From contig NZ_CABVII010000013.1 in assembly GCF_902497995.1 (NCBI RefSeq), forward strand, positions 62,001-126,000: DNA of 64,000 nt, in the 5' to 3' direction. The notes beneath the pieces were generated by a model, which saw only the letters and a list, made by a program, of their open reading frames with translations, was not told the DNA's origin and did no database searches. Shown in pieces: positions 51,083-58,964 of this stretch. Numbering within the stretch: the stretch's first letter is position 1; the number at the start of each line of letters is the position of its first letter. The position numbers and the translations under genes are program-made. This DNA is from Pseudomonas fluorescens (GTDB lineage Bacteria; Pseudomonadota; Gammaproteobacteria; Pseudomonadales; Pseudomonadaceae).

Positions 51083-51877
51083 GTGTTGATCCTCAAACTG
51101 CTGGTGATTCCGGGATTTCTGCTGCTGATTTCACTGGCTGGCAAACGTTGGGGGCCTAGCGTCGCCGGCTGGCTGTCGGGGTTGCCGGTGGTGGTCGGGC
51201 CGATTCTGTTTTTCCTCGCCATCGAGCAAGGCCAGGTGTTCGCCGCTCAATCGGCGACCGCAGCGTTGTCCGCGATGTTCGCCATGATTGCCTTCTGCGT
51301 GACCTATGCCCAAGTCGCTCAACGGACGGGATGGCCGTGGGCGCTGGTCATTTCGCTGTTGGTCTGGGCCACTGCGGCCGTGGTGCTGTCATTGATCCCG
51401 CCGTCGTTGACGTTCTCGGTAATCGCCGCCGCGATCGCATTGCTGGCCGCGCCCTGGTTGTTCCCCAAGGTGCAGCCCGTCGTTGCAGGCCCGGCACCGA
51501 AGTCCGACAAATTGCTGCTGCGCATGATGGCCGGTGCCCTGCTGACCCTGGCCGTCACGCTGTTGGCCAGCACCGTCGGCGAACGCTGGAGCGGCCTGCT
51601 CGCGGTGTTCCCGGTCCTGGGCAGCGTCATGGCGGTGTTCTCCCAGCAAACCCGCGGACCGGCATTCACTGCGGCCTTGCTCCGGGCCACCGCGACCGGG
51701 ATGTATTCGTTTGCCGCGTTCTGCCTGGTCCTGGCCCTGACCTTACCCAGCATGGGCCTGAGCGGGTTCGGCCTCGGCGTCGCGGTGTCCGTGGCCATGC
51801 TCGGGGTCACCAGACGCCTGCTGGCAAAACCGGTGAAACCAGTGCCCGAGGTCGGGGGACCGGCAATCAGGCGCTAA
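51083..51877 (+). CDS. Multi-pass membrane protein of unknown function
   Basis: A 264-residue protein with about eight hydrophobic segments. The two halves look alike: GWLSGLPVVVGPILFFLAIEQ with AFCVTYA in the first, and GLLAVFPVLGSVMAVFSQQT with AAFCLVLA in the second. This suggests an internal duplication of a four-helix unit, as in some small transporters. I do not recognise the family. The GTG at 51083 is chosen because GGAG lies 8 nt upstream and the protein then begins with the first helix; an ATG at 51044 would add 13 residues without a ribosome site. Confidence 0.65.
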   Translation: MLILKLLVIPGFLLLISLAGKRWGPSVAGWLSGLPVVVGPILFFLAIEQGQVFAAQSATAALSAMFAMIAFCVTYAQVAQRTGWPWALVISLLVWATAAVVLSLIPPSLTFSVIAAAIALLAAPWLFPKVQPVVAGPAPKSDKLLLRMMAGALLTLAVTLLASTVGERWSGLLAVFPVLGSVMAVFSQQTRGPAFTAALLRATATGMYSFAAFCLVLALTLPSMGLSGFGLGVAVSVAMLGVTRRLLAKPVKPVPEVGGPAIRR

Positions 51878-52054
51878 GCTGTTCTACCTGCTGGCGGCCA
51901 AGAGGGTCGCTTGCCCGACGAGCTGAAGGAACAGACAGGACTGCTGTTGAACCAGTTGTCGTAATCCATTCCCGGCCATGCACGGCACAGTGTGAGCGCA
52001 CCGGACTCTGTGGGATGATCGCCCGCCAAAGCGCGACCATCCCTGGAGATTTGA

Positions 52055-52641
52055 ATGTCATTGTTGAGTAAAAAAGCCGTTGTCCTGATGCTGATGGCGG
52101 TCGCCAGTCTCGGCGCGTTGAACGCACAGGCCGCCAAGGCGACGGCCAGCGACAAGGCGCCGGCACAGAAGGTTTCGCTGCTGGGCGGCAAGTTCACGTT
52201 CACGTTGCCCAAGGGCTTTATTGCCACCCCATTGCCCGCCGGCGACGCGGCGACCGGTACCGCCGGGGCGACCGGCACCATGTACACCAACCAAGCCACC
52301 AAAACCGTAGTGATCGCCGCTGAAAACACCATTCCCGGCGGCGTCACCGTCAAGGACAACGACGGCCAGTTCCTCGACTCCGCGGTGTCGAACTTTGCCA
52401 CCGAACAAGCCGCCGCGCTGCCGGACTTCACCAAGCTCAGCGAAAAAAGCCTGACCCAGAAGGCACGGGCCTGGGGCTGCGCCAGATAGACAGCACCGCC
52501 ACCCAGGGCGGCGGCAAAACCCTCGACACCACGCTGATGGCCGCGTCCAACAAGCGCATGGCGATCGTTCAGGTGATTTCCCGGCTCAGCGACAATGCCG
52601 GGCACGAGTCGCTGGTGAAACAGATCGTCACCGGCAAGTAA
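52055..52641 (+). pseudogene. Frameshifted exported protein (DcrB/DUF1795-like)
   Basis: The first 144 codons give a signal peptide (MSLLSKKAVVLMLMAVASLGALNAQA) and a mature part with VSLLGGKFTFTLPKGFIATPL, then a run of FATEQAAALPDFTKLSEKSL that stops at TAG 52487 just after an unusual ARAWGCAR. In the next frame, from about 52470, translation continues as LGLRQIDSTATQGGGKTLDT, through to IVTGK and TAA 52641. Joined by a one-base shift near 52465-52475, the two give a protein of about 195 residues like the DcrB/PsbP-fold family. It is either a recent pseudogene or a sequencing error. Confidence 0.72.
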
Positions 52642-52644
52642 TCA

Positions 52645-53361
52645 TCAGGGATTCAGACGCTGCAGCCAGGCGCTCAAATCCTGCATCTCGGTAGCGCTGA
52701 TGCTGTGACCGATACCAGGGTAGGCATGGAATTCAGGCTTGAGTGACAGGCTCTGCAACAGGTTGTCAGCGTCAGTGCCATCGTTGTATGGAAGACGTTT
52801 GTCCGCCGTGCCATGCCCGATGAAAATCGCCAGCGACCGGCGTTTTTCATCCGGTTTGAGCTCGGCCTTGAGCACCGGCAGAATCCGCCCGCTCAACGCC
52901 GCGATTCCCCCCACTGCCTCGGGCTGACGCAACGCCACCTCGTAGGACATGATCGCACCCTGGCTGAACCCCACCAGAAACACCTTGTTCGGTCGGGTGT
53001 GATATTTCTTTGCCGCCTGTGCGACAAAATCCAGCAGCACCTGAGCGCTGGACTTCAGGTCATCGGTTTCGCCGTTATAGGCACCGGTGCCTTTTTCGCG
53101 AAACCATTTGTAACTACCCTCCTCCATCACCCTCGGTGCCCGCACCGACAGGTAGTTGTATTGCGCGGGCAACTCATCCTTGATGTCAAACAGGTCCTGC
53201 TCGTTACTGCCGTAACCGTGGAGGAAAATCACCAGGGGTTGATCACGGGATTCGGCGTGGGTCTGCGCCAGGTACTTGAGCGGCAGATCGGTTTGCAGCG
53301 GGGTTTGAGCGTGGACGGCGGTGGACGCCAGCAGCGTCAGCAGCGCGAAAAACTTCAACAT
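52645..53361 (-). CDS. Exported alpha/beta-hydrolase (carboxylesterase/phospholipase family)
   Basis: A 238-residue serine hydrolase with a signal peptide (MLKFFALLTLLASTAVHA). The oxyanion region is VIFLHGYGSNEQDL, the nucleophile is the Ser of VGFSQGAIMS, and the C-terminal His lies in PGIGHSIS. It matches the phospholipase/carboxylesterase (Abhydrolase_2) family, which cleaves short-chain esters. It is convergent with the frameshifted gene, with only 3 bp between them. The substrate is unknown. Confidence 0.85.
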   Translation of the reverse strand: MLKFFALLTLLASTAVHAQTPLQTDLPLKYLAQTHAESRDQPLVIFLHGYGSNEQDLFDIKDELPAQYNYLSVRAPRVMEEGSYKWFREKGTGAYNGETDDLKSSAQVLLDFVAQAAKKYHTRPNKVFLVGFSQGAIMSYEVALRQPEAVGGIAALSGRILPVLKAELKPDEKRRSLAIFIGHGTADKRLPYNDGTDADNLLQSLSLKPEFHAYPGIGHSISATEMQDLSAWLQRLNP

Positions 53362-53482
53362 AAACCTTCCTTCACATGTGCAGGATTCGGGTGAAGCCTA
53401 ACATTGTGAAACGGGATGTCGATGATGGCCTGGGTATCGGCATCGCTGCTCGCGAAGGCGCCAGACCCGTCACCCCCGACCC

Positions 53483-54238
53483 TCAAGGCTTACGCAATAA
53501 ATAGGTATCCATAATCCACCCATTGGCCAGCCGCGCCGCCTTGCGCACCCGCTCGATCTCATCCGCCACCTCCTCGAGCTTGCCGCTGATGAGCATTTCA
53601 TCCGGCGTCCCCAGGTAGGCCCCCCAGTAAATCTGCGTCTCCTGATCCGCTACCTGATGGTAGGAATCTTCAGCATCGAGCATCACCACCAGGCTGTCGG
53701 CATCGCTCACCTGCCCCGCCGCCAGGCGCCGGCCGGTGGTGATTTCAATCGAGCGGCCGATGCGATTCAACGGCACTTTGTGCCGAGCCGCCAGCGCCTG
53801 GACGCTGGTGATGCCGGGGATCACTTCGAACTCGAACACACAGCGCCCCGAGGCCAGAATCGCCTGCAGGATCCGAAGGGTGCTGTCGTACAACGACGGG
53901 TCGCCCCACACCAGAAAACCGGCGCACTGGTCGTCGGTCATTTCCTCATTGATCAAGCGTTCGAAGGTCATTTGCTTGGCCAGGTTCAGCGCTTCCACGC
54001 TGGTCTTGTAGTCCACATCACCCCGCTCGCGCTCCGGACTGTGGGCTTCGACGAAGCGATACTCGCGATCCGTGATGTAGCGTTCGCAGATCTCCCGGCG
54101 CAGGTCGATCAATTTGTCTTTGCTCTGGCCCTTGTCCATGAGGAAAAACACGTCGACCAGATTCAGCGCTTTCACCGCTTGCATCGTGATGTAGTCGGGG
54201 TTGCCGGCACCGATGCCGATGACCAGAAGTTTTTTCAT
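53483..54238 (-). CDS. cobF: Precorrin-6A synthase (deacetylating), CobF
   Basis: A 251-residue tetrapyrrole methylase of the aerobic cobalamin pathway. It methylates precorrin-5 at C-1 and releases acetate. The SAM-binding start is KLLVIGIGAGNPDYITMQA, then CAGFLVWGDPSLYDST (the D-P-x-L-Y-x-S motif) and VFEFEVIPGITSVQALAA. It begins inside the end of the histidine-phosphatase gene (TGATG, stop and start sharing one base). Other cob genes are not in view. Confidence 0.9.
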   Translation of the reverse strand: MKKLLVIGIGAGNPDYITMQAVKALNLVDVFFLMDKGQSKDKLIDLRREICERYITDREYRFVEAHSPERERGDVDYKTSVEALNLAKQMTFERLINEEMTDDQCAGFLVWGDPSLYDSTLRILQAILASGRCVFEFEVIPGITSVQALAARHKVPLNRIGRSIEITTGRRLAAGQVSDADSLVVMLDAEDSYHQVADQETQIYWGAYLGTPDEMLISGKLEEVADEIERVRKAARLANGWIMDTYLLRKP

Positions 54239-54810
54239 CAATGTGTTTCCTCAAGGTCAGTGCCCATCAAACGCAAGCGCCAGCAACCATTGAACCGTAA
54301 CTCGATGGCTGACAGCGGCTCGACATCGATCAGATTAAACGCCGCGGCTTGCAATGTTTGGGTCAGCGCGGCGCGAATGACAAACGGATGGGTAATGGCA
54401 ACGATGTGCCCCGGCGTCGCCTCCAGCGTCGTTAGCCAGGCCGCTACCCGTTCACCCAGTTGCACCAGCGACTCGCCGCCATGGGGCGCCGAACTCGGGT
54501 CATCGAGCCAGGCCTGGAGCATTTCGGGCTCGGATCGGTGCAACTCGTCGATCCGCACGCCTTTCCAGCGCCCGAAATCGCAATCGCGCAGCGCCGGGAC
54601 CACCTCCACATCGCTGCCGAACAACCCGGCGGTTTGCCGGGCCCGCAGTTCGGGGCCGCAGAGAAGCCGCGGCGTTCCCTTGAACCGGGCGCGACGGGAA
54701 CCCATCGCCGATTGCCCGGCCATCTCCAATGGCTCATCTGTAGGAAAACGCGCAAGTTTCTGTGCGACGGTTCGAGCGTGGCACATCAGCGTCAAACGGG
54801 TCGACTGCAC
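54238..54810 (-). CDS. Histidine-phosphatase-family protein with degenerate RHG motif
   Basis: A 190-residue protein of the histidine phosphatase (phosphoglycerate-mutase-like) superfamily. The N-terminal motif, normally L-x-R-H-G-E/Q, reads LTLMCHARTVAQ, so the His stays but the preceding Arg is Cys and Gly is Ala. RARQTAGLFG, DFGRWKGVRIDELH and a second His in AITHPFVIRAALT (normally H-G-G) are recognisable. It is coupled to cobF, so a link to cobalamin (like CobC, alpha-ribazole phosphatase) is tempting, but normal phosphatase activity is doubtful. The GTG start has a weak ribosome site. Confidence 0.7.
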   Translation of the reverse strand: MQSTRLTLMCHARTVAQKLARFPTDEPLEMAGQSAMGSRRARFKGTPRLLCGPELRARQTAGLFGSDVEVVPALRDCDFGRWKGVRIDELHRSEPEMLQAWLDDPSSAPHGGESLVQLGERVAAWLTTLEATPGHIVAITHPFVIRAALTQTLQAAAFNLIDVEPLSAIELRFNGCWRLRLMGTDLEETH

Positions 54811-55377
54811 AAAGGATCACTCTGTTTAAAGGAAGAAAACGGCTTCACACCGTCAATAACCGGGTAATTGTGCCGCAAGTCGCGCAATCGGGGGCGTCTC
54901 GTTTCAGCCGATTGTACAGATCCGCAGACTTGCGCCGACTTGAAAATCGGCTATCTCCGATACCTTTATAGGCGATGGCCTACAAGATCAGTCGAGATCG
55001 CCGTAGCCCCCGTCATACGGGCATTTCGCCCCATTTCCGGGCCTGGAAACACCGTGAAAAATTAACTAGACAGGGAGCAGGCGATAAATAAATACTGCTT
55101 TCTCGGATCAGCAATTGAAACCGACCACCCATCCAGCAGGAGCCCGGATGCCCTCTCGCAACGACAACAATGACCGTCTCGGATCCCCCTGCACCCAGTG
55201 GCAAGCTCGACGGTTATTTCAACAAAAAACCGTGCTGCCCCACACAACTAACGGCTGATAAAAACAAGAGTGACGTCTGACAGTCATGCAGACGATCGCC
55301 TCTTCAATGCGTGGAAACCGACAGTGATAGTCAGGTCTGGTGCCGCCCACCGGACCCATTGATACAGGAGTGCATCC
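54811..55377. other. 567-bp intergenic region between the cobF operon and aruF paralogue
   Basis: A divergent region with lower GC than its surroundings and no REP element. No cobalamin riboswitch (B12 box) was recognised. One small frame, 55148-55258 (ATG after AGCAGGAG, 36 residues starting MPSRNDNNDRLG), has a ribosome site but no recognisable homology, so I do not call it a gene. GATACA occurs once at 55361, close to the aruF ribosome site, without a tandem partner. Confidence 0.4.
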
Positions 55378-56394
55378 ATGCTGGTCTTACGTCCAGTCGA
55401 GCTGACCGATCTGCCCCAGTTGCAGCGACTTGCTCGCGAAAGCCTGGTAGGCGTCACGTCCTTGCCGGACGACATCGGACACTTGCGCCGGAGGATTCTC
55501 GACTCTGGTGACTCATTCGAAAAAGACGTTCAGGGCAATGGCCCGGAGAATTACTTCTTCGTGCTGGAGGACTTGACGACCCGACGTTTGACGGGCTGTT
55601 CGGAAATCCTCGCCACCGCAGGCTTCAGCGAACCGTTCTACAGCCTGCGCAACCGGCACTTCACCAGCGCCTCGCGGGAGCTGAACATCGAGCACGGCGT
55701 GCCAGCACTGTCGTTGTGTCACGACCTCAGTGGCCACACCTTGTTGCGAGGTTTTCATATCGATGCGGCCTGGGTGCGCACATCGGCTGCCGAGTTGCTG
55801 TCACGGGCACGGCTGATGTTCATTGCCGCTCATTCGCGGCGCTTTGCCGAAACGGTGATTACCGAGATCGTCGGCTTTAGCGACGTTGAAGGCGGGTCGC
55901 CATTCTGGGATGCGCTGGGCAAGCATTTCTTCGACTTGCCCTACGCCGAGGCCGAGCGACTCTGCGGCCTCAAGAGCCGGACTTTCCTCGCCGAACTGAT
56001 GCCGCAATACCCGATCTATGTGCCGATGCTGCCCCAGGCCGCGCAGGATTGCATCGGCCGCATCCACCCCGATGGCCAGGAAGCCTTCGATATCCTCGAG
56101 CGCGAAGGATTCGAGACCAACAGCTACGTCGACCTGTTCGACGGCGGCCCGACGCTGTATGCGCGGACCTCGAACATTCGCTCGATTGCGCAGAGCCAGA
56201 CCGGTACGACGCAATCGGGCTTGTCCATCGATGCCCGTGGCAGCTATCTGGTGAGTAACGATTCACTCAAGGACTATCGCGCAATCGTCGCCGACCTGGA
56301 CTATCGCCCGGGACAACCGGTGGCCTTGAATGCACGGATGTGCGCGGCGCTGAAGGTGACGCAAGGCAGCCCGATTCGGCTGATCGCCCTGTGA
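55378..56394 (+). CDS. aruF: Arginine/ornithine N-succinyltransferase alpha-subunit paralogue (AruF-like)
   Basis: A 338-residue member of the AstA/AruF family. It opens with MLVLRPVELTDLPQLQRLA, has the AELLSRARLMFIAAHSRRFAET block, then GGSPFWDALGKHFFDLPYAEAE, LAELMPQYPIYVPML and GFETNSYVDLFDGGPTL, all family landmarks. The enzyme transfers succinyl from succinyl-CoA to the alpha-amino group of arginine or ornithine. It is followed by an AruG-like gene, but aruC, aruD, aruB and aruE are not here, so this is an extra, isolated copy or a displaced pair. CAGGAG precedes the ATG. Confidence 0.85.
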   Translation: MLVLRPVELTDLPQLQRLARESLVGVTSLPDDIGHLRRRILDSGDSFEKDVQGNGPENYFFVLEDLTTRRLTGCSEILATAGFSEPFYSLRNRHFTSASRELNIEHGVPALSLCHDLSGHTLLRGFHIDAAWVRTSAAELLSRARLMFIAAHSRRFAETVITEIVGFSDVEGGSPFWDALGKHFFDLPYAEAERLCGLKSRTFLAELMPQYPIYVPMLPQAAQDCIGRIHPDGQEAFDILEREGFETNSYVDLFDGGPTLYARTSNIRSIAQSQTGTTQSGLSIDARGSYLVSNDSLKDYRAIVADLDYRPGQPVALNARMCAALKVTQGSPIRLIAL

Positions 56395-56449
56395 GCAGCC
56401 CCCGTCCCCGACGACAGCATTCGAACTGGCATGAAGAAGGAACTGCATC

Positions 56450-57484
56450 ATGATCGTCCGTCCGGTCAGCGTCACCGACCTGCCCGCCTTGCTCGCGCTC
56501 GCACGGCAGGCCGGCCCCGGGTTCACCTCCCTGCCGACCAGTGAGGAACGCATGGCCCACCGGGTGCGCTGGGCCCAACGGACCTTCGCCGAGCAGGTCG
56601 AGCGCGCCGATGCCAATTACCTGTTCGTGCTCGAAGACGACGATCAACAAGTGGTCGGGGTCAGCGCCCTGACGGGCGCCGTTGGCCTGCGTGAGCCCTG
56701 GTACAACTACCGGGTCGGGCTCACGGTCAGTTCATCGCCGGATCTGGGTATCCAGCGGCAGATCCCGACCTTGTTCCTGAACAATGAAATGACCGGGCAA
56801 TCGGAAATCTGCTCACCGTTTCTGCGACCCGACCAACGCCAGGACAGCAATGGTCGATTGCTGTCATTGGGGCGCCTGTTGTTCGTCGCCGAGTTTGCGC
56901 ACCTGTTCGGCGACAAACTTATCGCCGAACTGCGTGGCAGCGCCGACGAACAAGGTAGTTCGCCGTTCTGGGACAGTCTGGGCCGGCACTTCTTCAAGAT
57001 GGATTTCAGCCATGCCGATCACTTGTCCGGGCTGGGCAACAAATCATTCATCGCCGAATTGATGCCACGCCAGCCGCTCTACACCTGCATGCTGACTGAA
57101 CAGGCCCGGGCGGTGATCGGCAAAGCCCATCCAGACACCGAACCGGCGTTGAAAATCCTCACCGCCGAAGGCTTTGCCCATAAGGGCTATATCGACATTT
57201 TCGACGCCGGCCCGGTCATCGAAGCACCGATTTCGAAAATCCGCACCGTGCGCGACAGCCAGCCACTGGTGCTGGCCATCGGCACGCCGGACGACGAAGC
57301 ACCGGTATGGCTGATCCACAACCGCCGCCTGGAAAACTGCCGCATCACCAGCGCTCGAGCACGGCGGGTGGGCGACAGCCTGATCGTCGACCGCCTTACC
57401 GCCAAACGCCTGCAACTGCAACCCGGCAACTCGGTGCGCGCCGTGCCGCTGCTCAATCAACAACCCCAGGCGGTGGCGGCGTGA
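56450..57484 (+). CDS. aruG: Arginine N-succinyltransferase beta-subunit paralogue (AruG-like)
   Basis: A 344-residue AstA/AruG protein. Typical blocks are MIVRPVSVTDLPALLALARQ, GAVGLREPWYNYRVGLTVS, IPTLFLNNEMTGQSEICS, SSPFWDSLGRHFFKMDFSHAD, IAELMPRQPLYTCML and YIDIFDAGPVIEA. It forms a heteromer with the AruF-like protein 55 bp upstream and completes the first step of arginine succinyltransferase catabolism. The similarity to the standard AruG is high by eye. It ends 120 bp before a gene for an oxaloacetate decarboxylase, which may belong to the same transcript. Confidence 0.87.
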   Translation: MIVRPVSVTDLPALLALARQAGPGFTSLPTSEERMAHRVRWAQRTFAEQVERADANYLFVLEDDDQQVVGVSALTGAVGLREPWYNYRVGLTVSSSPDLGIQRQIPTLFLNNEMTGQSEICSPFLRPDQRQDSNGRLLSLGRLLFVAEFAHLFGDKLIAELRGSADEQGSSPFWDSLGRHFFKMDFSHADHLSGLGNKSFIAELMPRQPLYTCMLTEQARAVIGKAHPDTEPALKILTAEGFAHKGYIDIFDAGPVIEAPISKIRTVRDSQPLVLAIGTPDDEAPVWLIHNRRLENCRITSARARRVGDSLIVDRLTAKRLQLQPGNSVRAVPLLNQQPQAVAA

Positions 57485-57604
57485 TCAGGCATGCGGGATT
57501 GCTTGCAAATTCGTCATCATTTCTCCCCCTCGCGCGTGATAGCCTTTTGTTTTTCGGCGTTGACACTTTTGCTCAAGCCCGTCCATTCCAATGGTGGAAC
57601 TCAT

Positions 57605-58474
57605 ATGCCCAGGCTTTCTCATCAAGATTTGCGCCGTAACTTTCGCCAACTGTTCGCATCCAATGCCTGTTATCACACAGCGTCGGTCTTCGACCCGATG
57701 TCGGCACGCATTGCCGCCGACCTGGGTTTTGAAGTGGGGATCCTCGGTGGTTCGGTTGCGTCGTTGCAGGTGCTGGGCGCCCCCGACTTTGCCTTGATCA
57801 CCCTCAGCGAGTTCGCCGAGCAGGCTAGCCGCATCGGCCGCGTGGCCCAGTTGCCGGTCATCGCCGACGCCGACCACGGCTACGGCAACGCACTCAACGT
57901 GATGCGCACCATCGTCGAACTCGAGCGCGCCGGTGTGGCCGCCCTGACCATCGAAGACACCCTGCTGCCGGCGCAATTCGGCCGCAGATCCACCGACCTG
58001 ATCACGGTCGCCGAGGGTGTCGGCAAGATTCGCGCGGCGCTGGAAGCCCGGGTCGACACGGAGATGGCGATCATCGCCCGCACCAACGCAGGTATCCTGC
58101 CGATCCAGGAAATCATCAGCCGCACCCGGCATTACCAGCAGGCCGGCGCGGACGGGATTTGCATGGTAGGGGTACGGGATTTCGACCAACTGGAGCAGAT
58201 CGCCGAGCACCTGAGCGTGCCGCTGATGCTGGTCACCTACGGCAACCCGCTGCTGCGCGACGACAAACGTTTGGCCGAACTGGGTGTGCGGGTCACCATC
58301 GACGGCCACGGGGCGTACTTTGCCGCGATCAAGGCCACTTACGACAGCCTGCGGGAACAACGGCAGATCTTTACCCAGGCCCCGGACCTGAGTGCGACCG
58401 AGCTGACGCATACCTATACGCAGCCTGAGGAATATATCCGTTGGGCGGAGGAGTTCATGAGCGTCAAGGAGTGA
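57605..58474 (+). CDS. Oxaloacetate decarboxylase of the isocitrate lyase/PEP mutase family (PA4872 type)
   Basis: A 289-residue TIM-barrel enzyme. FDPMSARIAADLGFEVGILGG, VIADADHGYGNALNV (Mg-binding Asp and the gate region), TIEDTLLPAQFGR and MAIIARTNAG are the family blocks. It closely recalls PA4872 of P. aeruginosa, which decarboxylates oxaloacetate to pyruvate and lacks the Cys of isocitrate lyases. The start at 57605 has GGTGGAACTCAT upstream; the frame extends 38 codons further without a ribosome site. Confidence 0.85.
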   Translation: MPRLSHQDLRRNFRQLFASNACYHTASVFDPMSARIAADLGFEVGILGGSVASLQVLGAPDFALITLSEFAEQASRIGRVAQLPVIADADHGYGNALNVMRTIVELERAGVAALTIEDTLLPAQFGRRSTDLITVAEGVGKIRAALEARVDTEMAIIARTNAGILPIQEIISRTRHYQQAGADGICMVGVRDFDQLEQIAEHLSVPLMLVTYGNPLLRDDKRLAELGVRVTIDGHGAYFAAIKATYDSLREQRQIFTQAPDLSATELTHTYTQPEEYIRWAEEFMSVKE

Positions 58475-58502
58475 GGGGTCAGCCATTTATGGTGTGAACC
58501 GA

Positions 58503-58613
58503 ACTGGCGCCTTCGCGAGCAAGCCCGCTCCCACATTAGATCTCTGTCAGGCACAAAACTCATGTACACAGGAGATCAAATGTGGGAGCGGGCTTGCTCG
58601 CGAAGGCGCCAGT
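58503..58613. repeat. REPIN doublet (inverted order, extended arms)
   Basis: ACTGGCGCCTTCGCGAGCAAG and CTTGCTCGCGAAGGCGCCAG are the outer parts; inner arms end in CCCGCTCCCACAT and ATGTGGGAGCGGG. The arms match exactly over about 35 bp. Confidence 0.85.
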
Positions 58614-58652
58614 CGCAACACCAGTAAACCGCGGCCTTTACCCCCGCCTTGC

Positions 58653-58937
58653 TTACTTCTTGGCCAACTCCATAATCATCCGCGACAACAGATAGATCCG
58701 CGGTGCCACGCTTTCCACTTCCGCGTATTCCTGCGGCGTATGAATATTGCCGCCGACAATCCCGAACCCATCCAGGGTCGGCGTCCCCACACCGGCCGAG
58801 AGGCTGGCATCCGCCGCCCCGCCACTGCCTTCCTCCGTCAACTTGCGCCCGATTTCGCCGTAGATCCCCTGGGCCATGGCCATCCACCGCCCCCCCAGTT
58901 TGCTGCGCGACAGCGCGGTGTCGAAGACGGGGCGGCC
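58653..58937 (-). pseudogene. C-terminal remnant of an M20-type carboxypeptidase
   Basis: The frame ending at 58653 reads RPVFDTALSRSKLGGRWMAM, then AQGIYGEIGRKLTEEGSGGAADASLSAGVGTPTLDGFG and GGNIHTPQEYAEVESVAPR, which matches the last 90 residues or so of glutamate-carboxypeptidase/M20 metallopeptidases (metal-binding His in NIHT). The N-terminal three quarters, with the other metal ligands, are absent; upstream lies only REP-like sequence and the diguanylate cyclase gene. An ATG-initiated 76-codon piece exists, but a functional enzyme is not possible. Confidence 0.75.
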
Positions 58938-58964
58938 CCTCCTACAGGGGGCCAGTGCAGGCCT

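Noticed and set aside
55148..55258. 36-codon frame with a ribosome site upstream of aruF
   Set aside because: Short, no recognisable family and no evidence of coding bias; noted in the intergenic entry only.
54811..55377. Cobalamin riboswitch before the cobF operon
   Set aside because: No B12-box-like sequence or matching stems were found; cobF is second in the operon and the leader looks unstructured.
58653..58883. 76-residue protein as a functional gene
   Set aside because: It is only the C-terminal end of a much longer M20 peptidase family member, and the homologous frame continues upstream without a start.
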